Below are positions 22,382-33,699 of a stretch of DNA of 64,000 nt, piece by piece. Below the pieces are notes generated by a model. It saw nothing but the letters and a program-made list of their open reading frames with translations, searched no databases and was not told the origin of the DNA. Made by a program: the position numbers and the translations under genes. Within the stretch, counting starts at the first letter, position 1. Each line of letters opens with the position of its first letter. The DNA comes from Welwitschia mirabilis (Eukaryota; Gnetophyta; Gnetopsida; Welwitschiales), in contig JBOZIK010000001.1 in the NCBI GenBank assembly GCA_051453625.1, positions 128,548,079-128,612,078 on the forward strand. Direction: 5' to 3'.

Positions 22382-25300
22382 GAATACTAATAAAAAGAGA
22401 GAGAAGGGTTAACAAGTTGTGAGGTAAAATCAATTTCCAAAGGGATCTTACTCACATCCACTACTAAAAAACCCAATCTATCCAACACATAAAGAAAAAC
22501 TCATNNNNNNNNNNNNATATAGTAATAATGCAAGATAAAGATATAGTAATAATGCAAAAAAAAAAAAGAGATCATGATGAAGAGGTATAGTTACTATGAA
22601 AAGAATTAATCCCAAAGATTCAAGTCATCTATCCAAACCTCATTATGTAACAAGTAAGACAAATCTTCTTAAAATCATCCAAAGCCTACATGCATGAGAA
22701 TAAATAAGGTAATTTGTTAAAGAGGTTTTAGTGTAAGCATGGGTAAATTTTAACACAAAAGAAGCCTAATTTAATTATTAGATGATGAATATGTAGATTT
22801 ATCAATTTTAAGATCTACTTTTAAATTTGGGTAGTGATCATGTCCTCTTCAAGGAGAATACTCTTATCTTTTAAGAGAGTAAAAGGATAAAAGTGTGAAT
22901 CACCTCGGTAGGACTTCTAAGTCATCGACCAATTTTGGTTACCTCAGTTATATACCCTCCTTTATGGAGAGTAATATGCAATGTTAGTGATCTTAGTAAC
23001 TTTTAATATTGATCACACTTATTACTCCTTGTCTACTTGGTGATGAAATCCAAGTAGATCCTACCACTATGTCTGCGGCCTTAACCCAATATACCCTTAA
23101 TTACCAAGGCATACAAAGGAACCTGGACCTTAGGGCACTCAGGATGTTTTTATTTAAGAGAGATAGAGCTTTTTATATAACTCAAACTTCATTGTTAAGG
23201 TAGTTAATATTGCACAATAAGCTCAAAGGGTAGTGTAGCCTGACACAGATCTCTATCTACATAAGCTCTCCATGTCTACCACCAACTAAAACTTATTGTT
23301 AGTGTAAAACATGATGTGTTTATAGGTGAAAAGTAATTTTTAATTTTAATGTTAATCACATAATATTAAAATTGTAGTGTGAGAAAGTGATAAAGGAAAT
23401 GAAAACACTAAAAAGATCACACATGAGGATAGGGTCTAATTTGTTATAATTAAGCTAAGTTGGTCTTGCTCAACATTCCAAATGTAGCTCAATCTATTTA
23501 AATCACAAAAAATTAGTCTAAGTGAGAAGCCAAATGAATCTGCCTTCACATCCCAAACTTAAATTAAAAAGGAAAACATTAAGGTTAAGGGCTTACAATT
23601 ATTAAAAAATGCCTAAAAACCTTTAGAAGACACAAAAATATGTTTTAAAAAACTAAGTTTGGGGATTACAAATTTGAAGACATGCCTAAAAAACTTAAGA
23701 AAATTGAAAAATAGCCAAAAAAAAATAAAATTGTCTAAAAACTGCCAATGTGCATAAAAAAGAGCTAATGGCTAATAATAGCTGAGCTAAACTACATGTG
23801 CACAAAAGCAAATAATGGCTGAGTAATAGTTTAGCTAAACTACATGTGCATAGAGCTAAGACATTGATTAGCATAAAATATTTTTGGAAACCAAATTCTT
23901 GACATAGTTTGATATCAAACACAGGACTTGCCTTTTGACAACAAAGAGCTTTAACCATAATACCACTATCATTGTCATTGAAAATAAGGGCTTAAGAAAA
24001 ATATTTTAAAGATGATCTATAAGTAAGAAAATGGCAACACAGGTTGGCAGTAAGAGAGCATAAATGTAAGGTAGTAGCTAGTAGGTGTCCAGTGGCAAAG
24101 CAGTTAGTAGGCAGAACATAGTGTGATGATCGTAGAACACTTGACAACAGTATAAACCAAGGGAGGCCATGAGAGGCAGATGGCATTGGTACATCCGTAG
24201 GTGGTAACAGATGAGAAGGCATTGCGAGAATGCAATACCCAAATGGTGTAGGTAATACACTAGCATCACTGGTAGGGCACGGGAGGTAGTAATAAGGCAT
24301 GAAAAATAGGGTCACGACAGCTGATACACATGGAGAATAAAAAGCAGAGGTTCAAAGAATAGGGCTGCACGGTTGAGACGCATGATAATTGGACATGAGA
24401 TAGCACAAGAGGCAGGCACATAGAGGTGGTAGGCAAGTCACAGTGGATTTGATAAGGCATGGAGGCAGACCAGTAGGATATAAGTGAAAATCAAATGCAC
24501 AAAATACCAATGAGGGTGAGTAAAAAAAAAATAAGAAGGAAGAACAGCATGTGCAATGAGAAGTCCAACGGCATGAAAATCTAACAGCATAAAAGGGTGG
24601 ATAGAGTGACCAACTATGGGTAAATCTTGGAAGAGCAATTCAATGAAAGAGCATGCAAGCATTGTGCAATCACAAGTGAGCTGTATCGCATAAGGAGTGC
24701 ATGTGAGGTAGCAATAGTGTACTGCACAGTTATGGACCGGTAGTACAGCACCAAAGCACAGACCAGTGAAGATAAGAGATTACAGTAGGTCAAAGGAGCA
24801 CACAGGTAAGGAGTGATAGCAGATGAGAGCACACACACGATGGTGATGCAGGCTAGCTGAGAGAAAGAAACATGTAGAAGATGTTGGACAGAAGTAGTTC
24901 TTGCCCAAACAAAAATGTTTTTCTTAATAAAGAAAATTGTCTCATAAATTTTTTTAATTTAAAAAACATAATCCCTTTTTTAAAGCTAATTGACAAAGAA
25001 AAACAAAAAACCTTCCAAAACCTCTAAAAAATATAGCCCTAAAAAATTGCCTTTAAAAAAAATACCGTTTCAAAAAAAGGAATATAAAGGTAAAACCCCT
25101 TGAAAAATATATTTTCTTTTATAAAAGAAAACAAGCTCCTAAAAAAATTATTCTTGTATTCTTTAAAAAATACTAAAAATTTGAAAAATAGAAGGAAAAA
25201 GGAAGAGAGAAATAATAAACCAAGAGAAGCTCAAGAAGTCATAGAAAATGCCTTAGAAAAATTCCAAAGAGAGCTCAATAAGAAGCTCAATAAAAGGCCT

Positions 25301-25428
25301 GAAAAGAGGCTCTACAAGCTCTAAGAATCTGAACAAGGATGGAGGTCATAAGAATCTCTAAGGAGCTCAAGAATGACTAAGAAGCTCTAGAAATCCTAGC
25401 TTAGAATATTTACAGGATCTTCTCCAAA
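22382..25428 (-). other. long leader of C1
   Basis: About 3 kb lies between the gag start and the PBS, nearly the same length as the C2 leader. The part nearest gag (22,790-23,600) matches C2 at 8,900-9,670. The middle (about 24,050-24,850) is more GC-rich and carries several overlapping open frames on the minus strand (24,438-24,662 and 24,614-24,838 are 74 codons each). No domain is seen in them. The last 300 bp is A-rich. A 12-N gap sits at 22,505-22,516. Confidence 0.65.
22505..22516. other. short sequence gap (12 N)
   Basis: Followed at once by ATATAGTAATAATGCAAGATAAAG, repeated in part 24 bp later, then an A run. This looks like a low-complexity spot that broke the assembly. Confidence 1.
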
Positions 25429-25440
25429 TCTCTAATACCA
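25429..25440 (-). other. primer-binding site of C1
   Basis: Plus TCTCTAATACCA is the complement of TGGTATTAGAGA, a decayed initiator-tRNA-Met site, two bases from the 5' LTR. Confidence 0.8.
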
Positions 25441-25442
25441 AT

Positions 25443-25612
25443 TACTAGGAAACAAAAATGCCAAAAATGGAAAGGCACAAGATTTCGCAAAAGTGAAAAT
25501 GTATTTCTCCTTCTATTATTCAACAAAGAGCTTGCTCAAATAGTCAAGAACACCATTAATATTTTCATGCATTTCAAGACATAAACCATGGTATAAATCT
25601 CTAGCCTTAGCA
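25443..25612 (-). repeat. 5' LTR of C1
   Basis: Starts TACTAGGAAACAAAAATGCC and ends CCTTAGCA. It pairs with 19,430-19,596. Confidence 0.9.
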
Positions 25613-25618
25613 GAATGG

Positions 25619-26177
25619 TTACTTAAGAAGAAAATTACAAACATTTAGCATGTAGTCATAAGGAAAGATGCTTTATCTTCATGTGCAAACATGGCGATGA
25701 TGTGTCCTTTGACTACTGATGGTGCTATTAATAGATGTCATGTCATGTGTTTTTATCTCAATCATCCTTATTATGTTACATGTCACTATGATGTGTTGAT
25801 TTTTACTTCTACGACATGTCATCAAAGTTAACGATTAAATCTATTTTTATCTGATTATGCCCATAACTCTCATGTGACTAATTCTCTAAAACATTGCAGC
25901 AATATGAGTTTGGTATCATTTTTCTTTAGTAGGCCGATGACACCAGTAGTCTTGGCTAGCAGCACTAATGTTTGGTCTTAGAATTCTATCATATTTTTCA
26001 TTATTCTTTAAAATACCAGAAAATACTTGCTAGTGTTAAGGGAAGTTAATGATTTCAGGAAAATATAATAAAAATGGTAGAAAACATTAGTATGCTATAA
26101 AACAATGTTTTAATATTTTTCCCTATGTTAATAACTCAATTAGACTTCCTTATAATGTCAATTGTGACATGTAAACA
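25619..26177 (-). repeat. 3' LTR of G1, inner part
   Basis: Resumes the G1 LTR after C1: TTACTTAAGAAG and GAAAGATGCTTTATCTTCATG match 30,767-30,830. It ends GTAAACA at 26,177, and the PPT follows. Confidence 0.85.
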
Positions 26178-26189
26178 TACCCCTTAACT
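26178..26189 (-). other. polypurine tract of G1
   Basis: Plus TACCCCTTAACT gives minus AGTTAAGGGGTA beside the LTR start. Confidence 0.7.
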
Positions 26190-29100
26190 AGTCTTTTGCT
26201 AGACCCTTAGCAAAAAGGTAACAAGGAAATGGTAAAGCATGAAAAAAATTTGACTAAGTAGAAATGGCAAGTAATGAAATGATATGACATGTTTGAAAAT
26301 TTTTGATTAATTTCTAATAATTTAAGGCATCAAAATAGAAAAAATTTCTATGGAAGTGAATGTCATAATCCCTAACCAAAATTCAAATTTATCCTCAAAG
26401 TTACAAAGATGAAAAATGTATACAGGGCTTTAAAGAATAAGTTAATTACATGGCTAGCAAATGATGATGATGAATGCATTTAGGGAAAATAATGCAATAT
26501 AAGGCTAGAACTAAAATACAATTTTTCAGGAATATAAAACATGAAAGCTAACAAAAAATTCCATTAATAACAAATTAAAAACATAGAATACATATGTTAA
26601 TGACTACATTTATTAAAAATTTCATGCATTTTATTTTAAACTTAAATGTGTCATAATATTATATAAATAAGATATCCTCTAAGTAAACCTATAAGTAAAC
26701 AAAAATTAGTTAAGTAAATTTCCAAGTAGATAAGTTAAAGAAAAGTGATCACAAAAAGCATCTCCCAATTCCACCTTTTTCATTTCATTTTTACCTTTTT
26801 CCGTATTCATACCTTGTTCCTTATTTCAAGAATTTTGATATAATTAGACATCCAGTATTATAACATCTCCTTCCCATAGAGTTAAGCATGTTGATTTATG
26901 AAGGAGTCAGTGTTGCATTGCCAACAAGTGTTATGGCCCCATTACACTTGAACATGTCATAAATAAATCATTAGAGTTGCATTACTAGTAAGCATCCATA
27001 GCCTCAATGAAATTAATTAAACCCAATCTTGAATGATTAATAAATAATTTTCTTTTAAAAATGAGATATTTTTATTTTCATTTTAATCATTCTTCTCATA
27101 TTCAATACATTTTTATGCACATAAATGGGTCATTGGCTCATTAATCAGGAAAATTCTTGTTCCATAAAATATTTGTAAAATAATTAACTTCACATAAAAG
27201 TAGATTTCACCTTAATTCAAGAATATTTTTCCCATTATAAGATCTTAAGTGAAACTAAACCTTAATAATTTAACTTGAAAATAAGCAAAACTTCTTCTTA
27301 AAAAACAATAGTTAAACTTAAATTCTACTAGTTCACAATAATAATGCAATTAATTATTAATAGTTTATTTACTTAGGGTTATTATTTATGATAATCTAAT
27401 CTAATGAACTCATGGATAGATGAAAGTAAAGGATGGTTGGTGGATTTAAAAATATGTTAAAGTGGATGAAATGGAAGATGAAATCTAAGGCAAGAATGGT
27501 TTATTTGGTGAAGTGGATAGTACTTAGGAATTTCTACCTGAAAGTGTTTAAGTTTGTGATTATACAAGTGGAAATTCTTGCAAGGGTTTAAACATGAGAG
27601 TATGTCAAACATAAAATTTTTAAGTATTTTTAATTTTTTAAGGTCAAAATTTATTCTAAAAGAAAATCTATTCTAAAAGAAAATCTTAACTTAAAATCAC
27701 ACAAAGAAGCTAAGATGTTTTTGAGGCATTTTCTGAGGTATTTTACATTGAAGGCTTAAAGTAATAAATGCAAGGTCTAAATGATGAATTAAAATTATAT
27801 AATGAATTCAAAGAAGTGATTGAATTCATATAAAAATTTACACATGAATTTAAGTAATTAGGAAGAAAATTAATGTTAAATATAAAATTAATTCATTCAA
27901 AATCAGAAGTCTTCCAACCCTTAGCCTAATCTTGCTGACTCCATAAATCATGCAAGACATCATTTTTGGATGAAGATAAAGGAAAATTTAAAAACCATTA
28001 GAAAAGACAAATGATCATTAAAAATAGTATCAGAAGATGGTTTCAAAGGTGTAAAAGGTTTAACTACATTCAAGTCTTGTTCAAAAGGTAAAGATAAAAA
28101 TGACATGATTGGTTTAAGGGGTTGTTGAGAAACATGTTTTTTAAGAAATGGATCATGTTTAGGATTTTGGTTAATGTTATCCATTTTGTTAAGGTTTTAA
28201 AGGGATTCTTCATCACAAGGTTATGGAGATGAGAAAGATTAAGGTTCAAAGATAGATTCAATTTCATCAATGTCTCCTTCATCCTCTACTATGTAGCATT
28301 TAATTTTTTTTTCTTTCTTAAATGTTTGCTCACTTTTTATGGATTAATTATCATGCGAATTATTTAATCCTACTTCAAAGTATAGTCTATTTTTATGTAA
28401 TGTTCATCTTCTAAGTAATATTTAAACTTAAGATCCTTATAAACTTCATCATTGGTTTCTCCATAGTTTTTTTCCTCATTTCTAAGGAATAAGGTTTGGA
28501 TGTTGTTGATTTTAATTTCCCTAATTTCTTTAAATTTTTTAGGCTTGTAGCTTCATGGAACATAAGAATATTTTATTCTTCTAGAGTTTTAAGGATTTTA
28601 TTAGTTTAGGTTAGCTATTGGATATCTTACTTAAACTGTTGGATATCTCACCAAGTCTTTAGTTTGTTTGCTCAAATCTTTTATTTATTTGCATTTGGGC
28701 TTTTATGAATCTTGTAAGTATGTCTTATAATAAATTTAAAGAGGTTTCTTTATTTTTAAAAGATGAAGAATATTGAAAGAAAAATGAAGGAAAAGGATCA
28801 AAGGATGATGAATATGAATTTCAAGGATACGGGTCATGAGAAATGAAGGAAGAAGTGGAATCAAACTCTCTAGGTTTATGATAGGGATTTTTAAGTTTAA
28901 AGTTGTAAAGAGTTTGGTCTATGTATAGACGGGGTTGAGGTACTCTTCAAAGTTCTATCTTTTATTAAAATGATCTAAGGGTTGTAGTTGATATGAGTTA
29001 CATTGAAGGTAATCCCCTAGAGTTCATTTTGATCTAATAAAATATCCTATAGTTTATTTAGATTGATTATCATTCAAAAAAATATATGGATAGACAAGTT

Positions 29101-29844
29101 AAACATTGAAAGTTTTTTGAAATGGATTTAAGTTCTAACCCATGGTTTAAGTTCAAGAAAATGGGTGACAATTTTGGCTAAAGGTACATTTTTAAGGTTT
29201 TTTTATAGTTTTAGAGGAAGCCTATAATAAAAAATGGTTTAAAGAGGTCAGAAATGATTTCAAGTAAAAGCATAAAGTGATCTAAGTAGGAATACCAGTA
29301 GCATCCATCAGATTAAGTAAAGATTATTAAGAAAATATAAGAGGTTGGTTTTAGGATTACACAAAATGGTTCAGGTTATAAGGTTTGAGAAAAAGATAAT
29401 AAAAGCACAAAAATGTTTGAAACTTAAATTTTTACAACCTACAAAAATAAACCTAATATTTTTATTTTTTCTTAAAACTTTTATTTTAAAAAAAAACTAA
29501 AATAAAAATGAAAAATGTACAAAGAATTTAAAGAAATCAAAAAACACACAAAACACATAAATTGTTAGAGTTTGGTGAAATATCCAATATAAACAAATGA
29601 AATTTTAGTTGTTAGAAAAGAATAACCAAACTTAACAACTTGAACTAGTTTAAGTTTTACTAGAAATGAACTAATACCTACTACTCAAAGGAAAATAGAA
29701 TACACAAAATAAAGCAAAAAGCACTAGTTTTAGTATCACTGGAAAGAGGACTAATTCTCACCACTAGAAAAATAAAATATAACTAGAAATTACAAGAAAA
29801 AAATCATGTACTCTAGAAAACATTATTATGCTAATACATCCTTA
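26190..29844 (-). pseudogene. internal region of G1, pol absent
   Basis: The first ~1.2 kb (26,190-27,450) resembles the 3' untranslated part of G2 (31,495-32,790), for example TTAAGCATGTTG near 26,883 and 32,251. From 27,450 to 29,844 there are Lys/Asn-rich minus-strand open pieces (27,960-28,184 and 28,070-28,282 overlap in two frames), but no gag, protease, RT, RNase H or integrase motif can be read. It resembles a non-autonomous derivative that kept LTRs, PBS, PPT and filler sequence. The origin of the filler is unknown. Confidence 0.55.
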
Positions 29845-29858
29845 GTAATAACATCAAA
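29845..29858 (-). other. primer-binding site of G1
   Basis: Plus TAATAACATCAAAA, a transition-decayed form of the Athila-type complement (AACGGCGCCAAAA), lies beside the LTR. Confidence 0.6.
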
Positions 29859-31303
29859 AGGATTGAAGCATAGTAGTGATCTAGATTTAAACTAAGTGAA
29901 ATACTTAGTATCGTTCTTCCACAAGGATGTAGGAGGTAAATTAATTAAAAGATACAAGATTAAATACTACTTGTAATGAGAAATTTAATAAAAAGAAAAA
30001 TTAAAAGTTAACATAAGAAGTGATCTTAAATGATAACATAAGGGAATAGAAATGCTTCAAGGATTTAATCAAATTATCCTTCCCTTCATCTTTACTCTAA
30101 TGAATCTTATATCTAAAACATTCACTAAATCATCAAGTCATTAAGGCTTGATGTGAAAGAATAATCCCATCCACCACATAGGTGTTGGTAAGTTATTAAG
30201 TCCTCTCAATTCTTCACAACCATTTATATGCACAAAAAGTATGAACATAAGTGCCTAAGATCTATTAAACAATAGGAACTAGAAATCACAAAAGTTACTT
30301 TAAATAACTAACATGGTTCGAAAGAACTTAATAATTAAATAAGCTAATCTAAATATTTCTAATACCATTTCTGATTATTAACAATAAAAGAATGAACTTA
30401 TTTTAAGAACTAGTTCTACCTCAATATTGTTAATACCAAATAAAATTATGCATTAATAATTAAAGGAGTCAATTTAAATCTTTATTAAAACTGAAAGAAG
30501 CACATTACATTAGTGAAAAAGGAGAATAAGAAGAACTCCTTAACTAGCATTTAGCATTCCACCCCAAAGAAAGATATTAGCGCACCATGATGTCTAAGCC
30601 TTCAAGTCTTTTTCATAATTTTTCAATCGAAAATGTTTATAATGAGGCATTAAGGCCATTTTGTAGATCAGGAAAGGAGCTTAAAAGGGTGGTATCATGA
30701 TTACATTAGGTATCATCTTTATGTATTAGGTAAGCGTTTACATAAGAGAGGAGTTATAATGAGCAATTACTTAAGAAGGAAGTTACAAACGTGTGGCATG
30801 TAGCCACAAAGAAAGATGCTTTGTCTTCATGTGTAAACATGGTGATGACATATCCTTTAACTACTAATGGTATTTTCAATGGATTCTATATGATGTGTCT
30901 TCATTTTAATCATCCTTTTTTGCAATGCATCAATTTGTACTTTTGGCATGTGTTGCTAGACTTAAAGATTAAATCTAATTTTTATCCAACTGAGTCTATA
31001 AGTGCAATGTAATTAATTCTTTAAAACATTCCAAGAACGTGATTTTGGTATCACTTTACTTCAGAATGCTAGCAAAACTAGTAGTCCTAGCTGGCAACAC
31101 TAATGTTTGGCCCTGGAATTTTGTCATATTTTGCATCATCATTCAAAATGTCATAAAATACTTGTTGATGTTAAGGAAAGTTGATGATTTCATAAAAATG
31201 TAGTAAAAAGAGAAAAAAACGTTAATATGTTATAAAATAATGTGTTTTAATGTTAATTAATTAATTAAACTTACTTATAATGTCAATTTTATCATGCAAA
31301 TAA
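29859..31303 (-). repeat. 5' LTR of G1
   Basis: About 1,445 bp, pairing with 18,492-19,391 plus 25,619-26,177 (~1,459 bp). It ends near GCAAATA. An open frame at 30,791-31,012 runs opposite to the element and is judged to be chance. Confidence 0.85.
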
Positions 31304-31482
31304 TATGTCCTCCAATTGAGCATAATACACTTGAAAATGTTATGGAAAATAGTTAAGTTTATAATTAATGTAAAGACTAATAGAAAACATATTTTTATGA
31401 TAAAATTGATAATATTAATATCTTCTACTAAGGTTAATTAATAATTTAACTTAATTATAGTGTTAATTTTTACATGTTAACA
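31304..31482 (-). repeat. 3' LTR of G2, inner part
   Basis: AATTGAGCATAATACACTTG, then TTTTTATGATAAAATTGATAA, then a TTAACA end, matching 39,861-40,036. Together with 17,331-18,491 it gives ~1,340 bp against 1,309 bp for the 5' LTR. Confidence 0.88.
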
Positions 31483-31494
31483 CAACCTCTAACT
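31483..31494 (-). other. polypurine tract of G2 (decayed)
   Basis: Plus CAACCTCTAACT gives minus AGTTAGAGGTTG next to the LTR. It corresponds to AGTTAAGGGGTA in G1. Confidence 0.6.
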
Positions 31495-32760
31495 AGGTTT
31501 CTTCTAGAAAAAGGTAAAAAGATGATAATAAAATGTTTAAACATAAAAAAATTATTAAAGTGAAATAGGCTTAATCACAAAAAAGATGTAACTTTAAAAA
31601 TTTTATGACCATTTTTAAGAAATTAAGGCATTAAAATAAAAAATTTTATCATTGAAATTGGGTGTCATATCCCTAAATCAAAACTCAACTTTGTTCTTAA
31701 ATTTTATGGTAGAAATGTTTAAGTTATTTAAGGACATATGTGTAAATAGGTCATGAATAGTTTTTTAATTAAAAATGATGAAAATTAAGCTAAGGAAAAA
31801 AGGAAAACTATGTACAACCAAACATGTGCTAAGTGGAAAATTTCTCCATAAAAATAGTTAATGCCTTAGGAGTTATTTCTCATGAAAACAGTATGAAATA
31901 AAATGTAGTGAAGTGATGTAGAGATTAAAAAATGTGTCAATGGAGTATAACCAAAAATCAATGAATAAATGATTAAACTGTCATAAGTTAGTGGTTTTTA
32001 TTATATTTTTATAGTTTTTTAGCTAATCTCATAATCACTAAGTGTAGTCTTGATCAAGTAACTTATGTGAATTCAAGAAATTATTACCAAATCGCAAATA
32101 TGAAAGTTAAAAGACAATAAGTTACAGAAGTCCTCTGATTCCCATCTTTGTCATTCCTTTATTTTCCATTTCTACCAATGTGTCTATTCTTAATTTAGAC
32201 CTCTGAATTACATTGAAATCTAGTGTTACAACATCTTCTACCAATAGATTTAAGCATGTTGTATTAAGTAGAAATTAATGCTACATTACTAGTGAGAATT
32301 TATAGCATTGATGCACTTGCACATATCTTAATTAGATCATTAGAGCTAAATTGTCAGTAAGCTTCCATAGCCCTAATGTAGTTAAATAAATCCAATTGAG
32401 TGATTAATGCAATGTGATTTTAGAGAAGATATACATTATGATCCTTTTCTTCATCTTCCCATGCTCATTTTTTTATGCACATTTAAGGGGGTCACTGGCT
32501 CATTGGTCTAATTAAGATAAATCTTGTTACATCAAAGGCTTTATACTTAAAGAACATTAACAAAGATAGATTCCATCTTTTCAATCAACTTTTACTAAAA
32601 TCGGAGACCTTAAGCAAAAGCACCTTTAACAAACACACTCAAAATAAGTGTAATGCTTCCTTAAAAATCCATAAATGTGCTTAATTTTAATTATTACTTT
32701 AGGTGAAAATGAAATTATTTATTAATGATTTTTATTTAAGGACATTAACCTAGATCAGTA
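31495..32760 (-). other. 3' region of G2 after pol
   Basis: About 1.3 kb without open frames between integrase and PPT. Athila elements can carry an env-like ORF here, but none is visible. The stretch resembles 26,190-27,450 of G1. Confidence 0.5.
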
Positions 32761-32769
32761 AGCCTCATA

Positions 32770-33645
32770 AATTCATAAGTTGCTAAAGTAGGTGGATGAT
32801 AGTGTCTCAAGTAGTGTTCATTGACTTTAAAGAGTTAATGATTTTGGGGATTTTTAATGAGAAATACTCCATGTAGCTACTATTTTATCTAGAAAAAGAT
32901 GTAAGAGTGAGTAATATAATAATTATAGCAAGACTAGTTCTTCCTCCTAAAAAGTTTTTCTAAGAATATATTGATCATGGAATCTATTTATCATATCCTT
33001 ATTTATTCTTTTATTTTAACTGGCATCATGTCTAATCTTATCTAGTTTATTAAGTTGTATGACCTTATTTTTCCTTATAACATCTAAGTCTAAGTTTATA
33101 TTCTTGATAATCTAATAAGCCTTATGCTCAAGTTCTACCAGTAAATGACATGCTTTACCATAGATTAATTAAAAAGGTGTCATCCTTAACGGTGTTTTGT
33201 AAGAAATACTATATGCCCATAAGACATTATTAAGTTTTAAAAACCAATATTTTCATGTTGATTTTACTACATTTTAAAGGATTTTCTTCATTTCCCTATT
33301 TGTAACCTCAACTTGACTAATTTTTTATGGATGCAAAGTGTTACAACTTTATGTGTAACCCTATATTTAGCAAGAAGTTTGTTGAATATTTTATTGTAGA
33401 AGTGCATTCTTCCATCACTTATTAAAACATAGGGATAGCCAAAATGAGTTAAGACATGTTCTTTAAATAATTTAACCACTGTAGCATCATTTTTATAAGA
33501 AGCACATGATTCAACCCATTTAGTTACATAGCCAACACAAAGAAGGATGTATTGATGTCTATTTGATGATGGATAAGGGTCTTGAAAATCAATTTTCCAT
33601 TTGTTGAAGGCTTTAATAGCAAGGATTGAGTTTAAAGGCATTATT
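32770..33645 (-). pseudogene. Athila integrase (G2)
   Basis: The 117-codon open stretch (33,288-33,641) shows WKIDFQDPYPSS (first catalytic Asp), QYILLCVGYVTKWVESCAS, VVKLFKEHVLTHFGYP and LISDGRMHFYNKIFNKLLAK (second Asp), then YRVTHKVVTLCIHK. These are close to the Athila integrase. The Glu region is lost in a frameshift. Downstream broken frames give KTPLRMTPFLINLW, SMSFTGRT, RFHDQYILRKTF and KIVATWSISH, the Athila C-terminal segments (TPFRLVYGK, CHLPVE, WHDxxILxKxF, KWxGPF). Confidence 0.88.
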
Positions 33646-33699
33646 TATCTCCATAAAAGTATCTTTAACTTTTAATAATTATTACAAGATTTGTAGTAA

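Larger units (their letters stand above)
19392..25613 (-). mobile_element. Ty1/copia element C1, internally deleted
   Basis: Minus-strand element with LTRs of 167 bp (19,430-19,596) and 170 bp (25,443-25,612), a PPT beside the left LTR and a PBS beside the right one. The candidate target duplication is AATGG (19,387-19,391 and 25,614-25,618), and the two sides rejoin as continuous G1 LTR. Gag, protease and a scrap of RT lead-in are present. The integrase core and most of RT are missing, so it could not move by itself. At its left end 38 bp of leader and PBS sequence lie outside the 3' LTR. Confidence 0.85.
18492..31303 (-). mobile_element. pol-less Athila relative G1, split by C1
   Basis: Minus-strand element with its 5' LTR at 29,859-31,303 and its 3' LTR at 18,492-19,391 plus 25,619-26,177. 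The internal region is only about 3.7 kb (26,178-29,858) and shows no protease, RT or integrase trace. Its LTR is a diverged relative of the G2 LTR, with GATCTAGATTTAAACTAAG at the same end. It sits inside the G2 3' LTR, whose two halves rejoin across it. The candidate target duplication is TATGT (18,490-18,494 and 31,304-31,308). Confidence 0.8.

Noticed and set aside
23992-24838. Several overlapping 62-107-codon frames on the minus strand in the C1 leader
   Set aside because: Different frames overlap each other, no domain is recognised, and Cys/Ser/Leu-rich composition follows a pyrimidine-rich strand. They may only reflect fewer stop codons in a more GC-rich stretch.
30791-31012. 73-codon plus-strand frame
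   Set aside because: It lies within the 5' LTR of G1 on the opposite strand. The paired 3' LTR does not keep the frame as coding.
31495-32760. env-like ORF expected after pol in Athila element G2
   Set aside because: All frames are closed and no membrane or signal-like segment was seen.
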